A stretch of 64,000 bases of DNA from Paucibacter sp. Y2R2-4 (GTDB taxonomy: Bacteria > Pseudomonadota > Gammaproteobacteria > Burkholderiales > Burkholderiaceae_C): positions 310,001-374,000 of the forward strand of contig NZ_JAJIRO010000004.1 of NCBI RefSeq assembly GCF_025717535.1, read 5' to 3'. The position numbers and the translations under genes are program-made. How positions within the stretch are numbered: position 1 is the stretch's first letter; each line of letters begins with the position of its first letter. Shown here piece by piece: positions 1 to 8,865 of the stretch. The notes under the pieces are model-generated. The model made no database searches and was not told the origin of the DNA. It saw only the letters and a list, made by a program, of their open reading frames with translations.

Positions 1-2
1 AG

Positions 3-1190
3 CGCGACGACTTCGACGGCATCCGCGAGCAACCCACCAACAGCGGCAGTGGCAGCGGCGGCGATGAAGACGGCGAACGGCAAGACCAATCCAGCGGCGA
101 AATCAGTCTGCAAGAGCATCTGGTGCAGCAAATGGCCGGTATGAGCTTGTCGGACGCCGACCGCATGGCCTTGCATGTCTTGATCGAATCGCTCAACGAC
201 GACGGCTATCTGGAAGACGGCCTGGACGAGATCGCCGCCTCACTCAGCGAAGACGCTGAGGAACGCGAGGATCTGTTGGACCATCTGCGCATTGCGCTGA
301 AATGGCTGCAACACATGACGCCCAGCGGCGTTGGCGCCAAGGACTTGTCCGAGTGCCTGGAGTTGCAATTGCGCGCCCTGCCCCGCAGCCAGGCGCAGAT
401 GATTGCCATCATCATCTGCAAGCGCCATCTGGAACTGCTGGCCCGGCGCGACCACAAAAAGCTGATGGCGCTGACCGGCGCCGATGACACTTTGCTGCGC
501 GAAGCGCAGGCCTTGATCGTCTCGCTGGAGCCCAAGCCGGGGCGGGCCTTTGCACGCAGCACGGCCGCAGCAGTGATTCCCGATGTGATCGTGCGCAAGG
601 TCGGCCGTGAGTTGCGCGTCATCATCAACCCCGAGGTGGCGCCCAAGCTGCGCATCAACGAGATGTACGCCAATGCCCTGCGCCAGACGCGCGGCGGCAT
701 CACCAACAGCGCGCTCGGTGGTCAGCTCCAAGAAGCGCGCTGGTTCATCAAGAACATTCAGCAGCGCTTTGACACCATTTTGCGGGTCTCGCAAGCCATT
801 GTGGAGCGGCAAAAAGCCTTCTTCACCCATGGCGCTTTGGCGATGAAGCCACTGGTGCTGCGCGAGATTGCCGATGAGCTGGGCCTGCATGAGTCGACCA
901 TCTCGCGCGTCACCACCGCCAAGTACATGGACACGCTGTTCGGCACCTTTGAGTTGAAGTACTTCTTCGGCTCGGGCCTGAGCACCGAGGCCGGCGGCGA
1001 AGCCTCCAGCACCGCGGTGCGGGCGCTGATCAAGCAGTTCATCGATGCGGAGAACCCGGCCAAGCCGCTGTCCGACAGCGCCATCGCGGGCATGCTGGAA
1101 GAACAAGGCATTCAGGTCGCGCGCCGCACCGTCGCCAAATACCGCGAAGGCATGAAGATCGGCACCACCACCATGCGCCGGGTCAGCTGA
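3..1190 (+). CDS. rpoN: RNA polymerase sigma-54 factor, 5' end outside window
   Basis: This is the C-terminal part of sigma-54, the factor that directs RNA polymerase to -24/-12 promoters and needs an AAA+ activator. The reading frame is open from base 3, so the N-terminal activator-interacting region and the true start lie before the window. Visible are the core-binding region, a helix-turn-helix around 863-930 (LREIADELGLHESTISRV) and the diagnostic RpoN box ARRTVAKYRE at about 1121-1150, close to the stop. The part before about codon 30 is a Gly/Ser/Asp-rich linker, typical of region II. An AraC regulator starts 11 bases after the stop. PEP-CTERM systems are often sigma-54 dependent in related bacteria, which may matter for the 33-53 kb region, but that link is inference. 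Confidence 0.97.
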   Translation, partial: RDDFDGIREQPTNSGSGSGGDEDGERQDQSSGEISLQEHLVQQMAGMSLSDADRMALHVLIESLNDDGYLEDGLDEIAASLSEDAEEREDLLDHLRIALKWLQHMTPSGVGAKDLSECLELQLRALPRSQAQMIAIIICKRHLELLARRDHKKLMALTGADDTLLREAQALIVSLEPKPGRAFARSTAAAVIPDVIVRKVGRELRVIINPEVAPKLRINEMYANALRQTRGGITNSALGGQLQEARWFIKNIQQRFDTILRVSQAIVERQKAFFTHGALAMKPLVLREIADELGLHESTISRVTTAKYMDTLFGTFELKYFFGSGLSTEAGGEASSTAVRALIKQFIDAENPAKPLSDSAIAGMLEEQGIQVARRTVAKYREGMKIGTTTMRRVS

Positions 1191-1201
1191 GTTGCAGCGT
1201 C

Positions 1202-2029
1202 ATGGAGCGGGTACGAATCCTTCCCGCCACCCTGGCTGGCCTGTACGCCACCCACACCGTCAGCGCACGCAGTTACCCCAAGCATTGGCATGACGGCTAT
1301 GGCATCGGCCTGATCGACGCCGGCGCCCAACGCAGCGCCAGCGGCCGCGGTCAGGTGCATGCCGCCGCAGGCGATCTGATCACGGTCAACCCCGCCGAGG
1401 TGCATGACGGCGAAGCACTCGGCGGTCAGGCTCGGCAATGGCGCATGCTCTATCTGGAGCCTGAGCTGATGCAGCAGCTGGCGCAGGATCTGGGCGTGCC
1501 GGCGCCGCAGCGGCTCGAGCTGAGTCGCCCAGTTTTTTCAGACCCGCAGCTGGCCCAGCGATTTGTGCATGTGTTCGGTGCCTTGGAAGCTGCAGATCTT
1601 GAGGTCGACCGCCTCGCTGCCGAAACTGAGCTGCAAGAGATGCTGGCGGCGCTCTTGGCCTCTTATGCGAATCAAACGCCGCGCGAAGTCAAGACGCTGG
1701 GATTTGCGGCCATGGAGCAGGTGCGCGCGCGTCTGGCCGATCAATCCGACCTCACGCCGAGCCTGGCCGAACTGGCGGACTTGGCCGGCCTGAGCCGGTT
1801 TCAATTGCTGCGCAGCTTCAAGCGGGCCTATGGCCTGCCGCCGCACAGCTATTTACTGCAATGCCGGCTCGCACTGGCTCGCCGCCAAATTGCTCAAGGC
1901 CACGGCTTGGTCGAGGTGGCGCTGAGTTGCGGCTTTGCCGACCAAAGCCATCTGACACGGGCGTTTCAGCGTTTTCTTGGCTTGACGCCGGGCGCCTATC
2001 GCCAGGCTCATGGCGGCAATCGACGCTGA
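1202..2029 (+). CDS. AraC-family transcriptional regulator with cupin-like sensor domain
   Basis: 275 residues. The N-terminal ~150 residues form an AraC-binding (cupin-like) domain with the usual HxxxH-type start (KHWHDGYGIGLIDAG) and the NPAEVHDGE segment. The C-terminal ~100 residues are a two-HTH AraC domain, with SLAELADLAGLSRFQLLRSF and the signature LVEVALSCGFADQSHLTRAF near the end. Family members of this type usually control a neighbouring exporter or catabolic gene. Here the next gene, 93 bases downstream on the same strand, is a DMT-family exporter, so control of that gene is a reasonable inference. The effector cannot be told from sequence. Confidence 0.93.
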   Translation: MERVRILPATLAGLYATHTVSARSYPKHWHDGYGIGLIDAGAQRSASGRGQVHAAAGDLITVNPAEVHDGEALGGQARQWRMLYLEPELMQQLAQDLGVPAPQRLELSRPVFSDPQLAQRFVHVFGALEAADLEVDRLAAETELQEMLAALLASYANQTPREVKTLGFAAMEQVRARLADQSDLTPSLAELADLAGLSRFQLLRSFKRAYGLPPHSYLLQCRLALARRQIAQGHGLVEVALSCGFADQSHLTRAFQRFLGLTPGAYRQAHGGNRR

Positions 2030-2122
2030 ACCCATCAGGCCGGGTGCCTGCAATATTGTTCAAGACCGCGTGCGGCAGGCCCAGCAAACTGAGAGTTCAG
2101 TTTTCAAATACCGCATCGCCCG

Positions 2123-3091
2123 ATGAACGAACAAACCCGCGCCTCAATCTACTGCGCTTTGGCCATGATCTTGGTCGGCAGCACCGTGGTCGCCAGCAAA
2201 CTGATCGCTGCAGGCCTGCCGCCTTTTACCGCCACCGCACTGCGCTTCGCCATCGCCCTGCCGGTCTTCCTGCTGTTGCTGCGCTGGCAGGGCACCCGCC
2301 TGCCCCGGCTGGGCGAGCTGAGCCGGGGCGACTGCGCGCTCCTGCTTTGCCAGGCCGCCGCCGGCAGCGTCGGATACACCGTCTTGATGATTGCGGGCCT
2401 GCGCCTGGCCCTGGCGGCCGATGCGGGCGTGATCGCCGGTACCTTGCCGGCCATTGCGGCGCTTTTTGCCGTGCTGGTGCTGGGCGAGCGGCTCGATCGC
2501 CGGCTCGTCCTGGCCGTCACCTTGGCCTGCCTGGGCCTGATCGTGGTGAATGGGTCCGCAAGTCCAGAACATGCCCCGCAGCTCGCCGCAGCGCCAAGTC
2601 CCGCTTCGGCAGCGGGCCTTGGCCTGGGCAATCTACTGATTCTCGGCGCCATCGTCTGCGAGGCCTTGTTCATCCTCTTAAACAAAAAACTCCAGCAGCC
2701 GCAACCCGCCGTGGTTTTGTCCGCCTTGATGTGTGCAGGCGGCATCGTGATCGCCCTGCCCCTGGCCTGCTTCGAATGGTCATCGATAGACCTGTCGTCT
2801 GCGCATTTGCTGCCGGCACTGCTGGGTGTGGCCTATTACGCGCTGCTGCCCACGGTACTCGGCTTCGTGCTTTGGTATGCCGGCTCAGCCCGACTTTCCA
2901 GCGCGCGCGCGGGCTTGTTCACCGCGCTGCTGCCGGTTTCGGCGCTCTTGTTCGCGGCCTGGGTGCTGGGCGAGGCCATCTCTGGCCGGCAGTTGCTGGG
3001 CATGCTGTGTGTGCTCGCCGCCATGGGCTTGATGGCCCTCGTCCCGCAACAAGCCCGGCCCGACAAAAACACAGCGAGCACCCGGGCTTGA
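2123..3091 (+). CDS. DMT-superfamily (EamA) inner-membrane transporter
   Basis: 322 residues with about ten hydrophobic segments arranged as two EamA repeats (residues ~5-140 and ~165-310), separated by a Pro/Ala-rich loop around residues 150-165. Motifs typical of the family are visible, such as the conserved GExLxxRxxxG stretch (VLGERLDRRLVLAVTLACLG) after the fifth segment and its counterpart VLGEAISGRQLLG in the second half. Members export amino acids, metabolites or drugs. The substrate is not predictable. It follows the AraC regulator on the same strand and is probably controlled by it. Confidence 0.93.
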   Translation: MNEQTRASIYCALAMILVGSTVVASKLIAAGLPPFTATALRFAIALPVFLLLLRWQGTRLPRLGELSRGDCALLLCQAAAGSVGYTVLMIAGLRLALAADAGVIAGTLPAIAALFAVLVLGERLDRRLVLAVTLACLGLIVVNGSASPEHAPQLAAAPSPASAAGLGLGNLLILGAIVCEALFILLNKKLQQPQPAVVLSALMCAGGIVIALPLACFEWSSIDLSSAHLLPALLGVAYYALLPTVLGFVLWYAGSARLSSARAGLFTALLPVSALLFAAWVLGEAISGRQLLGMLCVLAAMGLMALVPQQARPDKNTASTRA

Positions 3092-3140
3092 TCGCTTGGC
3101 GCAGAATCACTGCATCACTTGCCTACGACAGGGACCGGGA

Positions 3141-3656
3141 ATGTTGTCATCCAAACGCGCCTTTCACCGACTGCCAGCCATCGCCGTTCTGATACTGGCA
3201 CTGGCCGGCTGCGCCAGCTTAGACCCTGCCCGCGGCATTTCGCCGGGCATGGCAGCCGCCGAGGTGATGGCTCGTTATGGGCAACCGGTACGCGTTTGGA
3301 ATGATGTCGACGGTGGGCACACCTTGGAATATTCGCAGCAGCCCATGGGTCAGCACTGCTATATGGTCAAGATCGGGTCAGATGAGCGGGTCCTGAGCCT
3401 GCAAGACACCTTGCAACAAGCCGGTCGCGAGCGCATTCAAGCCGGCCTGACACCCGAGCAAGTCAGCCGCATTCTGGGCAAGGAACGCAGCCGTATGTTC
3501 TTTAGGCTCAGCGGTGAGGACGTCTGGGACTGGAGCATTCCCGATGAGCCCGGCGGCAAGCGCCATCGCTTCAATGTGCATTTCAAAGACGGCGTGGTGC
3601 TGCGCACCAGCTACAGCACGATCTTTGACGACGATCGCATGGACCTGTTTCGCTAA
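3141..3656 (+). CDS. BamE/SmpA-like outer-membrane lipoprotein
   Basis: 171 residues. The start at 3141 gives a short basic N-terminus, a hydrophobic segment and a clear lipobox LAGC (AVLILALAGC), so the mature protein should be lipidated on that cysteine. Two tandem SmpA/OmlA-type repeats follow: ISPGMAAAEVMARYGQPVR and later GLTPEQVSRILGKERSR, each with the Gly-Met/Leu-Thr…G-P pattern of the BamE fold. Two copies rather than one make it a relative of BamE, not necessarily the BAM-complex subunit itself. It sits alone between the transporter and an RNA methyltransferase, so context does not refine the role. Confidence 0.8.
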   Translation: MLSSKRAFHRLPAIAVLILALAGCASLDPARGISPGMAAAEVMARYGQPVRVWNDVDGGHTLEYSQQPMGQHCYMVKIGSDERVLSLQDTLQQAGRERIQAGLTPEQVSRILGKERSRMFFRLSGEDVWDWSIPDEPGGKRHRFNVHFKDGVVLRTSYSTIFDDDRMDLFR

Positions 3657-3706
3657 AGGCGCCGAGCCAAGCAAGCGCCCGAGCTGCTTCCTGGGACAAT
3701 AGACCC

Positions 3707-5017
3707 ATGGCCGCCAAAGAAACCCCCAAGAACCTGCACTATCTCTTCGTCTCCTGCCCCTCGGGCGTGGAGCGTTTGCTCGACGAAGAAGTGCGGGCCA
3801 TCCTGCCCAAAACGCATATCGAGGTGCTGCGCGGCGGCATCGCACTGAAGAGCGATCTCGAGGGCGTGATGAAGCTCAACCTCGAGTGCCGGCTGGCGCA
3901 GCGCGTGCTGATCGAGCTGATCTCGGGCGGCTATCGCCATGAGGACGATATCTACGCCCTAGCGCGCCGCATCGACTGGACGCAGTGGATCACCCCTGCC
4001 GAGACAATTCGCGTCGACACCACGGCACGTCACTCGCCGCTGCAAAGCCTCAACTTTGCCAATCTGCGCGTCAAGGATGCGATCTGCGATGTGCTGCGCG
4101 ACGCCACAGGCGAGCGCCCCAGCGTGGACACCCGCTTCCCCGATCTGCCGGTGATGATGCACCTGAGCGAGACCGACGCCACGCTCTATATCGACACCTC
4201 GGGCGAGCCGCTGTTCAAGCGCGGCTGGCGTGAAGACAAGGGCGATGCGCCGCTGAAGGAAACCCTGGCCGCCGCCATGCTGGCCGCCGCCGGCTGGAAG
4301 GGCACGCCCGAGACCGGCGGCGCGCTGCATGACCCCTGCTGCGGCTCCGGCACCATCGCCGTTGAGGCCGCGCAGATCGCTTGCGGCATGGCCGCCGGCA
4401 TGCAACGACGTTTCTCCTTTGAAAAGCAACTGCCTTTTGTGCCGCTGCGCGGCCGCTGGCAAGCCATCAAGCAAGCCGCCAAGGATCGCGAGCATGCGCC
4501 GGCGGTGCCGATCTTTTGCAGCGATGTGTCCTTCCGTATGGTCGACTTTGCGCGCCGCAATGCCGAGCGCGCCGGCGTGGCCCAGTACATCCAGTTCAAC
4601 GGCGGCGACGCCCTGGAGCGCCCAGCGCCCGAACTGCCCGAGGGCATGCCCGGCACCATCATGATGAACCCGCCTTATGGCGAGCGCATCGAGGTGCGCG
4701 GCAAGGCCGGCAATGTGCAGATGAGCCGCGACGCCTATGGCTCTGAAGCCCGCGACGGCGGTGACGACTTCTTCCCCCGCCTGGCCTCGCACTGGAAGCG
4801 CGCCTACACGCTGAACCCAGCCGGCTGGACCGCTTGGCTGCTCTGCCCGGACATGAAGCTGCCCAGCAAGATGCGGCTGAAGGAATCGCGCAAATTCCCG
4901 ATGTGGAACGGCCCGATCGAATGTCGCTTGTTCCGCTTTGATTTGATCAAGGGCTCGGCACGCAAGCCTCGTGGGGGCGAAGATCAGCACCCTGAAGAAG
5001 GCGCGCCTCAAAGCTAA
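3707..5017 (+). CDS. THUMP-domain class I SAM-dependent RNA methyltransferase (RlmL N-terminal/YpsC type)
   Basis: 436 residues. The N-terminal ~165 residues contain a THUMP-type RNA-binding domain (VSCPSGVERLLDEEV is a typical start). The Rossmann methyltransferase domain follows, with the SAM-binding motif DPCCGSGTIAVEAA at about residues 208-221 and the catalytic NPPYGERI at about 322-329, which marks N2-guanine or adenine N-methyltransferases. It resembles the m2G-forming N-terminal half of E. coli RlmL without the RlmK half, so 23S rRNA m2G2445 methylation is the best guess. The related tRNA m2G6 (Trm14/TrmN) activity is an alternative. Confidence 0.88.
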   Translation: MAAKETPKNLHYLFVSCPSGVERLLDEEVRAILPKTHIEVLRGGIALKSDLEGVMKLNLECRLAQRVLIELISGGYRHEDDIYALARRIDWTQWITPAETIRVDTTARHSPLQSLNFANLRVKDAICDVLRDATGERPSVDTRFPDLPVMMHLSETDATLYIDTSGEPLFKRGWREDKGDAPLKETLAAAMLAAAGWKGTPETGGALHDPCCGSGTIAVEAAQIACGMAAGMQRRFSFEKQLPFVPLRGRWQAIKQAAKDREHAPAVPIFCSDVSFRMVDFARRNAERAGVAQYIQFNGGDALERPAPELPEGMPGTIMMNPPYGERIEVRGKAGNVQMSRDAYGSEARDGGDDFFPRLASHWKRAYTLNPAGWTAWLLCPDMKLPSKMRLKESRKFPMWNGPIECRLFRFDLIKGSARKPRGGEDQHPEEGAPQS

Positions 5018-5064
5018 AGGTCTGAGCTAGGCTGTGAGTTCGCCTTGGGAAAACGCGACTCCAC

Positions 5065-6990
5065 ATGCTCAGCGCAACTGCAAGACCTCCGTCATATTTC
5101 TGCGTGACTCCACACCGCTGGCATCACCTGATCGGCACCCTTGCCATCGCTTTGGCGGGCACGGCCCAGGCTGCCAGTTGCTCGATGGAGGGCGGCCCCG
5201 AGCAGCAATTCCTGGGTGCCAGCCTGCTGTTTCGCGGCAAGCTGATCGACCAGCGAGAGCTCAGCGAGGCTGAGCGCAGTAAAGATCCCAAACGTCCCTC
5301 TACGCGCACCTTGCGCGGCCGCTATCTGCTGCTGGAATCCTTCAAGGGGCCGGCAGCTCAGGCCATCATCACCGTGGACTCGCCAGCCGGTGGCGACGCG
5401 GCGGGCGGTTTCAATGACGCCATCGGCACGGAACGCCTGATGGTGGCCTTGGGCCAGTCCGGCAGCGGCTACTGGAGCGATCTTTGTTTATGGAGTCCAG
5501 GTCCGGAGCTGTTGCAGAAGCATCAGGCCGAGCGACGCGATTTCGAGGCCCGCATCAAGACAACACCCGACGATCCTGCGCTACAACAGGCTTATGGCAG
5601 CTTCCTGCTGCGAGCTCAGTCCTTTGAGCAGGCAGCGCAGGTCTTCGACACTCTGTTGCAAGGCTGGCCAGCAGAGATCGACGCCCGGCTTGGCCTGGCG
5701 CAAGCCCGCTTCGGTCTGGGCCACCATGACCAGGCCCTGGGCGGCTTTGAGGCGGTGCTGGCCGAGCAGCGCGAGAACGCCCCGGCCCTGCGCGGACGCA
5801 GCGAAGCGCTGATGCGCATGGGTCGCTACGCTGAGCTGGCCCAGCCCGGCTTGGCGCTCCAGGGCTATCAGGCCGCGCAAGGTGAAGCCGGTAATTTTTC
5901 GGGCAAGGACCTGCGCGGCGCCCAGTTCCAGTCTGCCCGGTTGCACAGTTTCGACTTCAGCGGCGCCGATCTGCGCGACAGCGATTTCCGCGACGCCAAA
6001 CTCGACAACAGCAGCTTCGTCGGTGCAAAACTGGACGGAGCTCGCTTTGCCGCTGCGCCCAGCACCGCCGATGGCGCTGCGCCAGCAGGCACCGTCGCCT
6101 CGCTATCGGGCGTGGACTTCAGCCGCAGCGAGCTGCGTCAGCTCGATCTTTCGCGGCTGCGCCTGAGCCAGGCGCGCTTCGTACAAGCGCGGCTTCAGCA
6201 GGTGAATCTGCGCCAGGCCCAGCTCAGTGGGAGCGATTGGCAAGGCAGCCAGGCGGAAGCGCTGGACTTGTCTGGCGCGCAGCTCGATGGCGCCAATCTT
6301 CGTGGCGCCAGCTTCAGCCACAGTGATCTACGCGGAGTCTCTTTTGCCGGCTACAGCAGCGAGTTCTTCACCATGGCCGATCTGCGCGGCACCGATCTGT
6401 CCAGTGCGCGCCTGGATCTGGTTCGTTGGATGCCGACCCTGATCGACTGCCACACCCGCTTCCCCGCCGACCTTGATCTGCGAACCCTGCCCTTGCTGCC
6501 GCTATGGCAAGGCTGCGAAGGCAACCCGCCGCTGACGGGGCTGAGCCAAGGCCACCCGTATGCGCCCAGGCAGCGCCAAACCTATCCGGCCTACGCCAGT
6601 CGTCCTGGCATTAGCTTCCATCACTTCGCCGGGCAGAACATGCCGATGCAAGACCGCAATCTCGCCGGCTACAACGTCTCTGACAGCGACTTCAGCGGCA
6701 GCGATTTCTCACGCGCCGATCTGAGCGATCTGGCGATTGATCACAGCAACTTCGAAGGCAGCGATTTCCGCCAAGCGAATCTGCAGCGGGCACGCTTCTG
6801 GAAGGTCAGCTTGCGCGGCAGCGACTGGCGTGGCGCCGATCTGCGTGGAGCGATCTTTCTCGACCTGGATCTGCGCAGCACGCAACTCGCCAGCGCGCGC
6901 TTCGAGGGCGCTTGCTACAACGCCGCCACCCGCTGGCCGGCTGGCTTCCAGGCACGCAAGGCCGGCTTGCGGCGCTGTGAGGTGTCCTGA
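5065..6990 (+). CDS. Secreted NTR-like + TPR + pentapeptide-repeat protein
   Basis: 641 residues. A putative signal peptide ends near AQAA at residue 37. Residues ~39-141 form a small domain bracketed by cysteines (C39, C141) with an FRGKL strand and a VDSPAGG strand. It resembles the NTR/TIMP-like domain of the following gene. Residues ~168-260 are two or three TPR units (PALQQAYGSFLLRAQSFEQA). Residues ~278-450 and ~525-620 are two blocks of pentapeptide repeats (A(D/N)LxG/S), forming right-handed quadrilateral helices. The stop is 5 bases before the next start, so the two are translationally coupled. No enzyme signature is seen; a scaffold or binding role in the periplasm or outside is inferred. 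The start is uncertain because no strong ribosome-binding site precedes it. Confidence 0.8.
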   Translation: MLSATARPPSYFCVTPHRWHHLIGTLAIALAGTAQAASCSMEGGPEQQFLGASLLFRGKLIDQRELSEAERSKDPKRPSTRTLRGRYLLLESFKGPAAQAIITVDSPAGGDAAGGFNDAIGTERLMVALGQSGSGYWSDLCLWSPGPELLQKHQAERRDFEARIKTTPDDPALQQAYGSFLLRAQSFEQAAQVFDTLLQGWPAEIDARLGLAQARFGLGHHDQALGGFEAVLAEQRENAPALRGRSEALMRMGRYAELAQPGLALQGYQAAQGEAGNFSGKDLRGAQFQSARLHSFDFSGADLRDSDFRDAKLDNSSFVGAKLDGARFAAAPSTADGAAPAGTVASLSGVDFSRSELRQLDLSRLRLSQARFVQARLQQVNLRQAQLSGSDWQGSQAEALDLSGAQLDGANLRGASFSHSDLRGVSFAGYSSEFFTMADLRGTDLSSARLDLVRWMPTLIDCHTRFPADLDLRTLPLLPLWQGCEGNPPLTGLSQGHPYAPRQRQTYPAYASRPGISFHHFAGQNMPMQDRNLAGYNVSDSDFSGSDFSRADLSDLAIDHSNFEGSDFRQANLQRARFWKVSLRGSDWRGADLRGAIFLDLDLRSTQLASARFEGACYNAATRWPAGFQARKAGLRRCEVS

Positions 6991-6995
6991 AAAGG

Positions 6996-7442
6996 ATGAG
7001 TAAAGCGCTACCCGAGACCTTACGCCGCGCGCTTCTGGCCCTGCTCGCCGGGTTGGGTCCGCTGGCCGTCTGCGCCTGCGAATGCCCGGTATCGCCGCTT
7101 GACCCTCAGGAAGAGCTGGCGGCGGTGGGCCTGATCTTCGAAGGGAGGCCGGTCTACAGCCGCCTGCACTTCGAAGGGATGGGCCAGGTCAAGATAAGGA
7201 CCCGCTGGTCCATAACGCGTGTGCTCTACGGACCAGTCTTGCGCACAATAGAAATTGACTCTCCTACGGGAGGGTCCGCCAGTTGCGGCTTCGAGTTGCG
7301 CTTGGGCGAGCAGCAAGCGTTGGCCGCCCGTGGTTCGCCTCAAAAGGGTTTTGCCACCGATAGCTGCACCCGCAGCCTGGGCAGTCGCGCCCTCAGCGCG
7401 GCCACAGCTACAACATCAAGTCCGCTGCGACACCCACCTTGA
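6996..7442 (+). CDS. Small secreted NTR/TIMP-like domain protein
   Basis: 148 residues. The start at 6996 follows an AAAGG ribosome-binding site and comes 5 bases after the pentapeptide-repeat gene. After a signal-peptide-like hydrophobic stretch the mature part begins with C-x-C-x-C (CACECP). It then shows LIFEGRPV, an ITRVLYGP strand, EIDSPTGGSASCGFELRLGEQ and a final TDSCTR. This Cys pattern and order is that of bacterial netrin/TIMP-like (NTR) domains. The strand order and the DSP(A/T)GG motif match residues ~45-141 of the preceding protein, so the pair probably arose by domain duplication. The last ~20 residues are low complexity. Function unknown. Confidence 0.75.
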   Translation: MSKALPETLRRALLALLAGLGPLAVCACECPVSPLDPQEELAAVGLIFEGRPVYSRLHFEGMGQVKIRTRWSITRVLYGPVLRTIEIDSPTGGSASCGFELRLGEQQALAARGSPQKGFATDSCTRSLGSRALSAATATTSSPLRHPP

Positions 7443-7472
7443 ACGCGCAATCGCCAGCCTCGCGGCAGCTCA

Positions 7473-8225
7473 TCACCCCAACTGCAGCGCCAGCCAGCCC
7501 AGCACCGCCAAGGGTGCTGTGTCGGCACGCAGGATGCGTGGGCCGAGTTGCACGGCGACAAAGCCTTGCGCGCGCGCGGCCTCTTCCTCGGCGGGGCTCA
7601 GGCCACCTTCCGGCCCACTGAGCACCAAAGTGTGAGAAGCCTCGGCCTGAGCTGCGGCCAGGGCTTGCAAGGGTTGAGCCGCCGTCGGGCTGAGCAGCCA
7701 ACGGCGTTGCCCGGCGGGCTGCGGGCCTAAGCCGGCCAGCCATGAGCCCAAGGACTGCACCGCGCCGATCTCGGGGATGCGGGTGCGGCCGCATTGCTCG
7801 GCAGCAGCCACCGCCACGCCGCGCCAATGGGCTTGTTTCTTCTCGGCGCGCTCGCCGCTCAGGCGCAGCACCGAACGTTCGCTCATCAAAGGCTGAATGC
7901 CGCCGGCGCCCAGCTCGGTGGCTTTCTCGACGACGCCGTCCATGCGGTCATTGGCAGGCATCGCCAGCGCCAGGGTGATGTGTTGGCGCAGTTCGCGCTG
8001 CACCAGTTGGCGGGCTTGCAGATGCACCCGCACCTCGCTGCGGCCCATGGCGGCGACTTCGGCCTGCCATTCAAAACCTGAGCCATCGAACAGCGTGATC
8101 GGGCTGCCCGGCTGCAGACGCAGGACCTGCACATGGCGAGTCGCAGCGGGCGGCAGGCTCAGATCAGAAGAAACATCGGCGGCCAGCTGAGCCAGCGGAG
8201 TGTCGACAAAAAAACGCGGCGGCAT
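7473..8225 (-). CDS. rsmE: 16S rRNA (uracil(1498)-N(3))-methyltransferase RsmE
   Basis: 250 residues. The start at 8225 gives the canonical N-terminus MPPRFFVD; a longer upstream frame has no conserved residues. The PUA-like N-terminal domain is followed by the SPOUT (trefoil-knot) methyltransferase domain. Signature stretches are LAMPANDRMDGVVEKATELGAGGIQP (seen in pieces), SERSVLRLSGERAEKKQAHWR, ERW-type AAEQCGRTRIPEI, LVLSGPEGGLSPAEEEAA and the closing LGPRILRADTAPLAVLGWL. It methylates U1498 of 16S rRNA in the assembled 30S subunit. It lies convergent to the NTR-like gene and 50 bases downstream of an unknown gene on the same strand. Confidence 0.95.
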   Translation of the reverse strand: MPPRFFVDTPLAQLAADVSSDLSLPPAATRHVQVLRLQPGSPITLFDGSGFEWQAEVAAMGRSEVRVHLQARQLVQRELRQHITLALAMPANDRMDGVVEKATELGAGGIQPLMSERSVLRLSGERAEKKQAHWRGVAVAAAEQCGRTRIPEIGAVQSLGSWLAGLGPQPAGQRRWLLSPTAAQPLQALAAAQAEASHTLVLSGPEGGLSPAEEEAARAQGFVAVQLGPRILRADTAPLAVLGWLALQLG

Positions 8226-8275
8226 GGCGAACTCAAAGCTTGGGGTGGGGACAGGCCCCCAGTGTGCCAGCAAGT

Positions 8276-8791
8276 TCAGCTGGTTTTGATCGACAAGGCG
8301 CGGCGCACTTGATCGGCCACCACCTCTCCCTGGGCTTGGCTGACCTCGGCAATGAATCGCTGAGTCAGCTGCCGCAGTGCCGCCAGATCGGGGCAGCGTT
8401 CGACCTCCAGCACCATGCGGTAGCCTTTGATCAGACCCAGATACTGCTTGGCATGTCGGGTCAAAAAGCCGTAGAGCTGCTCGTAGTCCAAGGGGGAGAT
8501 ATCGGCGTCGGCATTGCTGGAGGCCGTTGTCGAAGCTGGCCCGATGATCGATGCCTGAACAGCAGTTGCATCGGCTGACGAACTGCCTGACACCGCCGCA
8601 ATCAAGCCCTGCTCCAGCAGGTAAGTGATATCGACGGGCGTGATGCCTTGCACCAGCCCCAACCATTCGCCCGCCGTCTTGCCGCCGTCAATCATCAGCA
8701 GCAAATTGCGGACGCTGCGCGACATCGGCAGCGCCCGCGCCTTGATTTCGGCGCGGCCGGCCTCGGTCCTCACATATGCCCGATCTAGCAT
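8276..8791 (-). CDS. Hypothetical protein with winged-helix-like N-terminal half
   Basis: 171 residues, not assigned to a named family. Residues ~20-65 (SRSVRNLLLMIDGGKTAGEW, then a hydrophobic helix and LLEQGLIAAV) follow the pattern of short degenerate winged-helix modules seen in many betaproteobacterial regulators. Residues ~66-100 are an Ala/Ser/Thr-rich linker. Residues ~103-171 form a helical domain (LYGFLTRHAKQYLGLIKGYR, then LEVERCPDLAALRQLTQRF). No signal peptide or membrane segment is present. It is 50 bases upstream of rsmE on the same strand. A regulatory or protein-interaction role is only a guess. Confidence 0.65.
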   Translation of the reverse strand: MLDRAYVRTEAGRAEIKARALPMSRSVRNLLLMIDGGKTAGEWLGLVQGITPVDITYLLEQGLIAAVSGSSSADATAVQASIIGPASTTASSNADADISPLDYEQLYGFLTRHAKQYLGLIKGYRMVLEVERCPDLAALRQLTQRFIAEVSQAQGEVVADQVRRALSIKTS

Positions 8792-8865
8792 CGGCGCCTC
8801 CTCCTGAACAGCTCAGACTCTAGTCCGATCTGCCCCTCAGAACCGGCTCAAAACGCCCTGCCGGA

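Noticed and set aside
1861-3192. 443-codon frame spanning the AraC gene end and the DMT transporter
   Set aside because: It overlaps two well-supported genes in another frame and is Arg/Pro-rich, as expected for an out-of-frame reading of GC-rich coding sequence.
7473-8666. Longer rsmE reading frame of 397 codons
   Set aside because: Residues upstream of MPPRFFVD are not conserved in the family and overlap the unknown gene at 8276-8791 in another frame.
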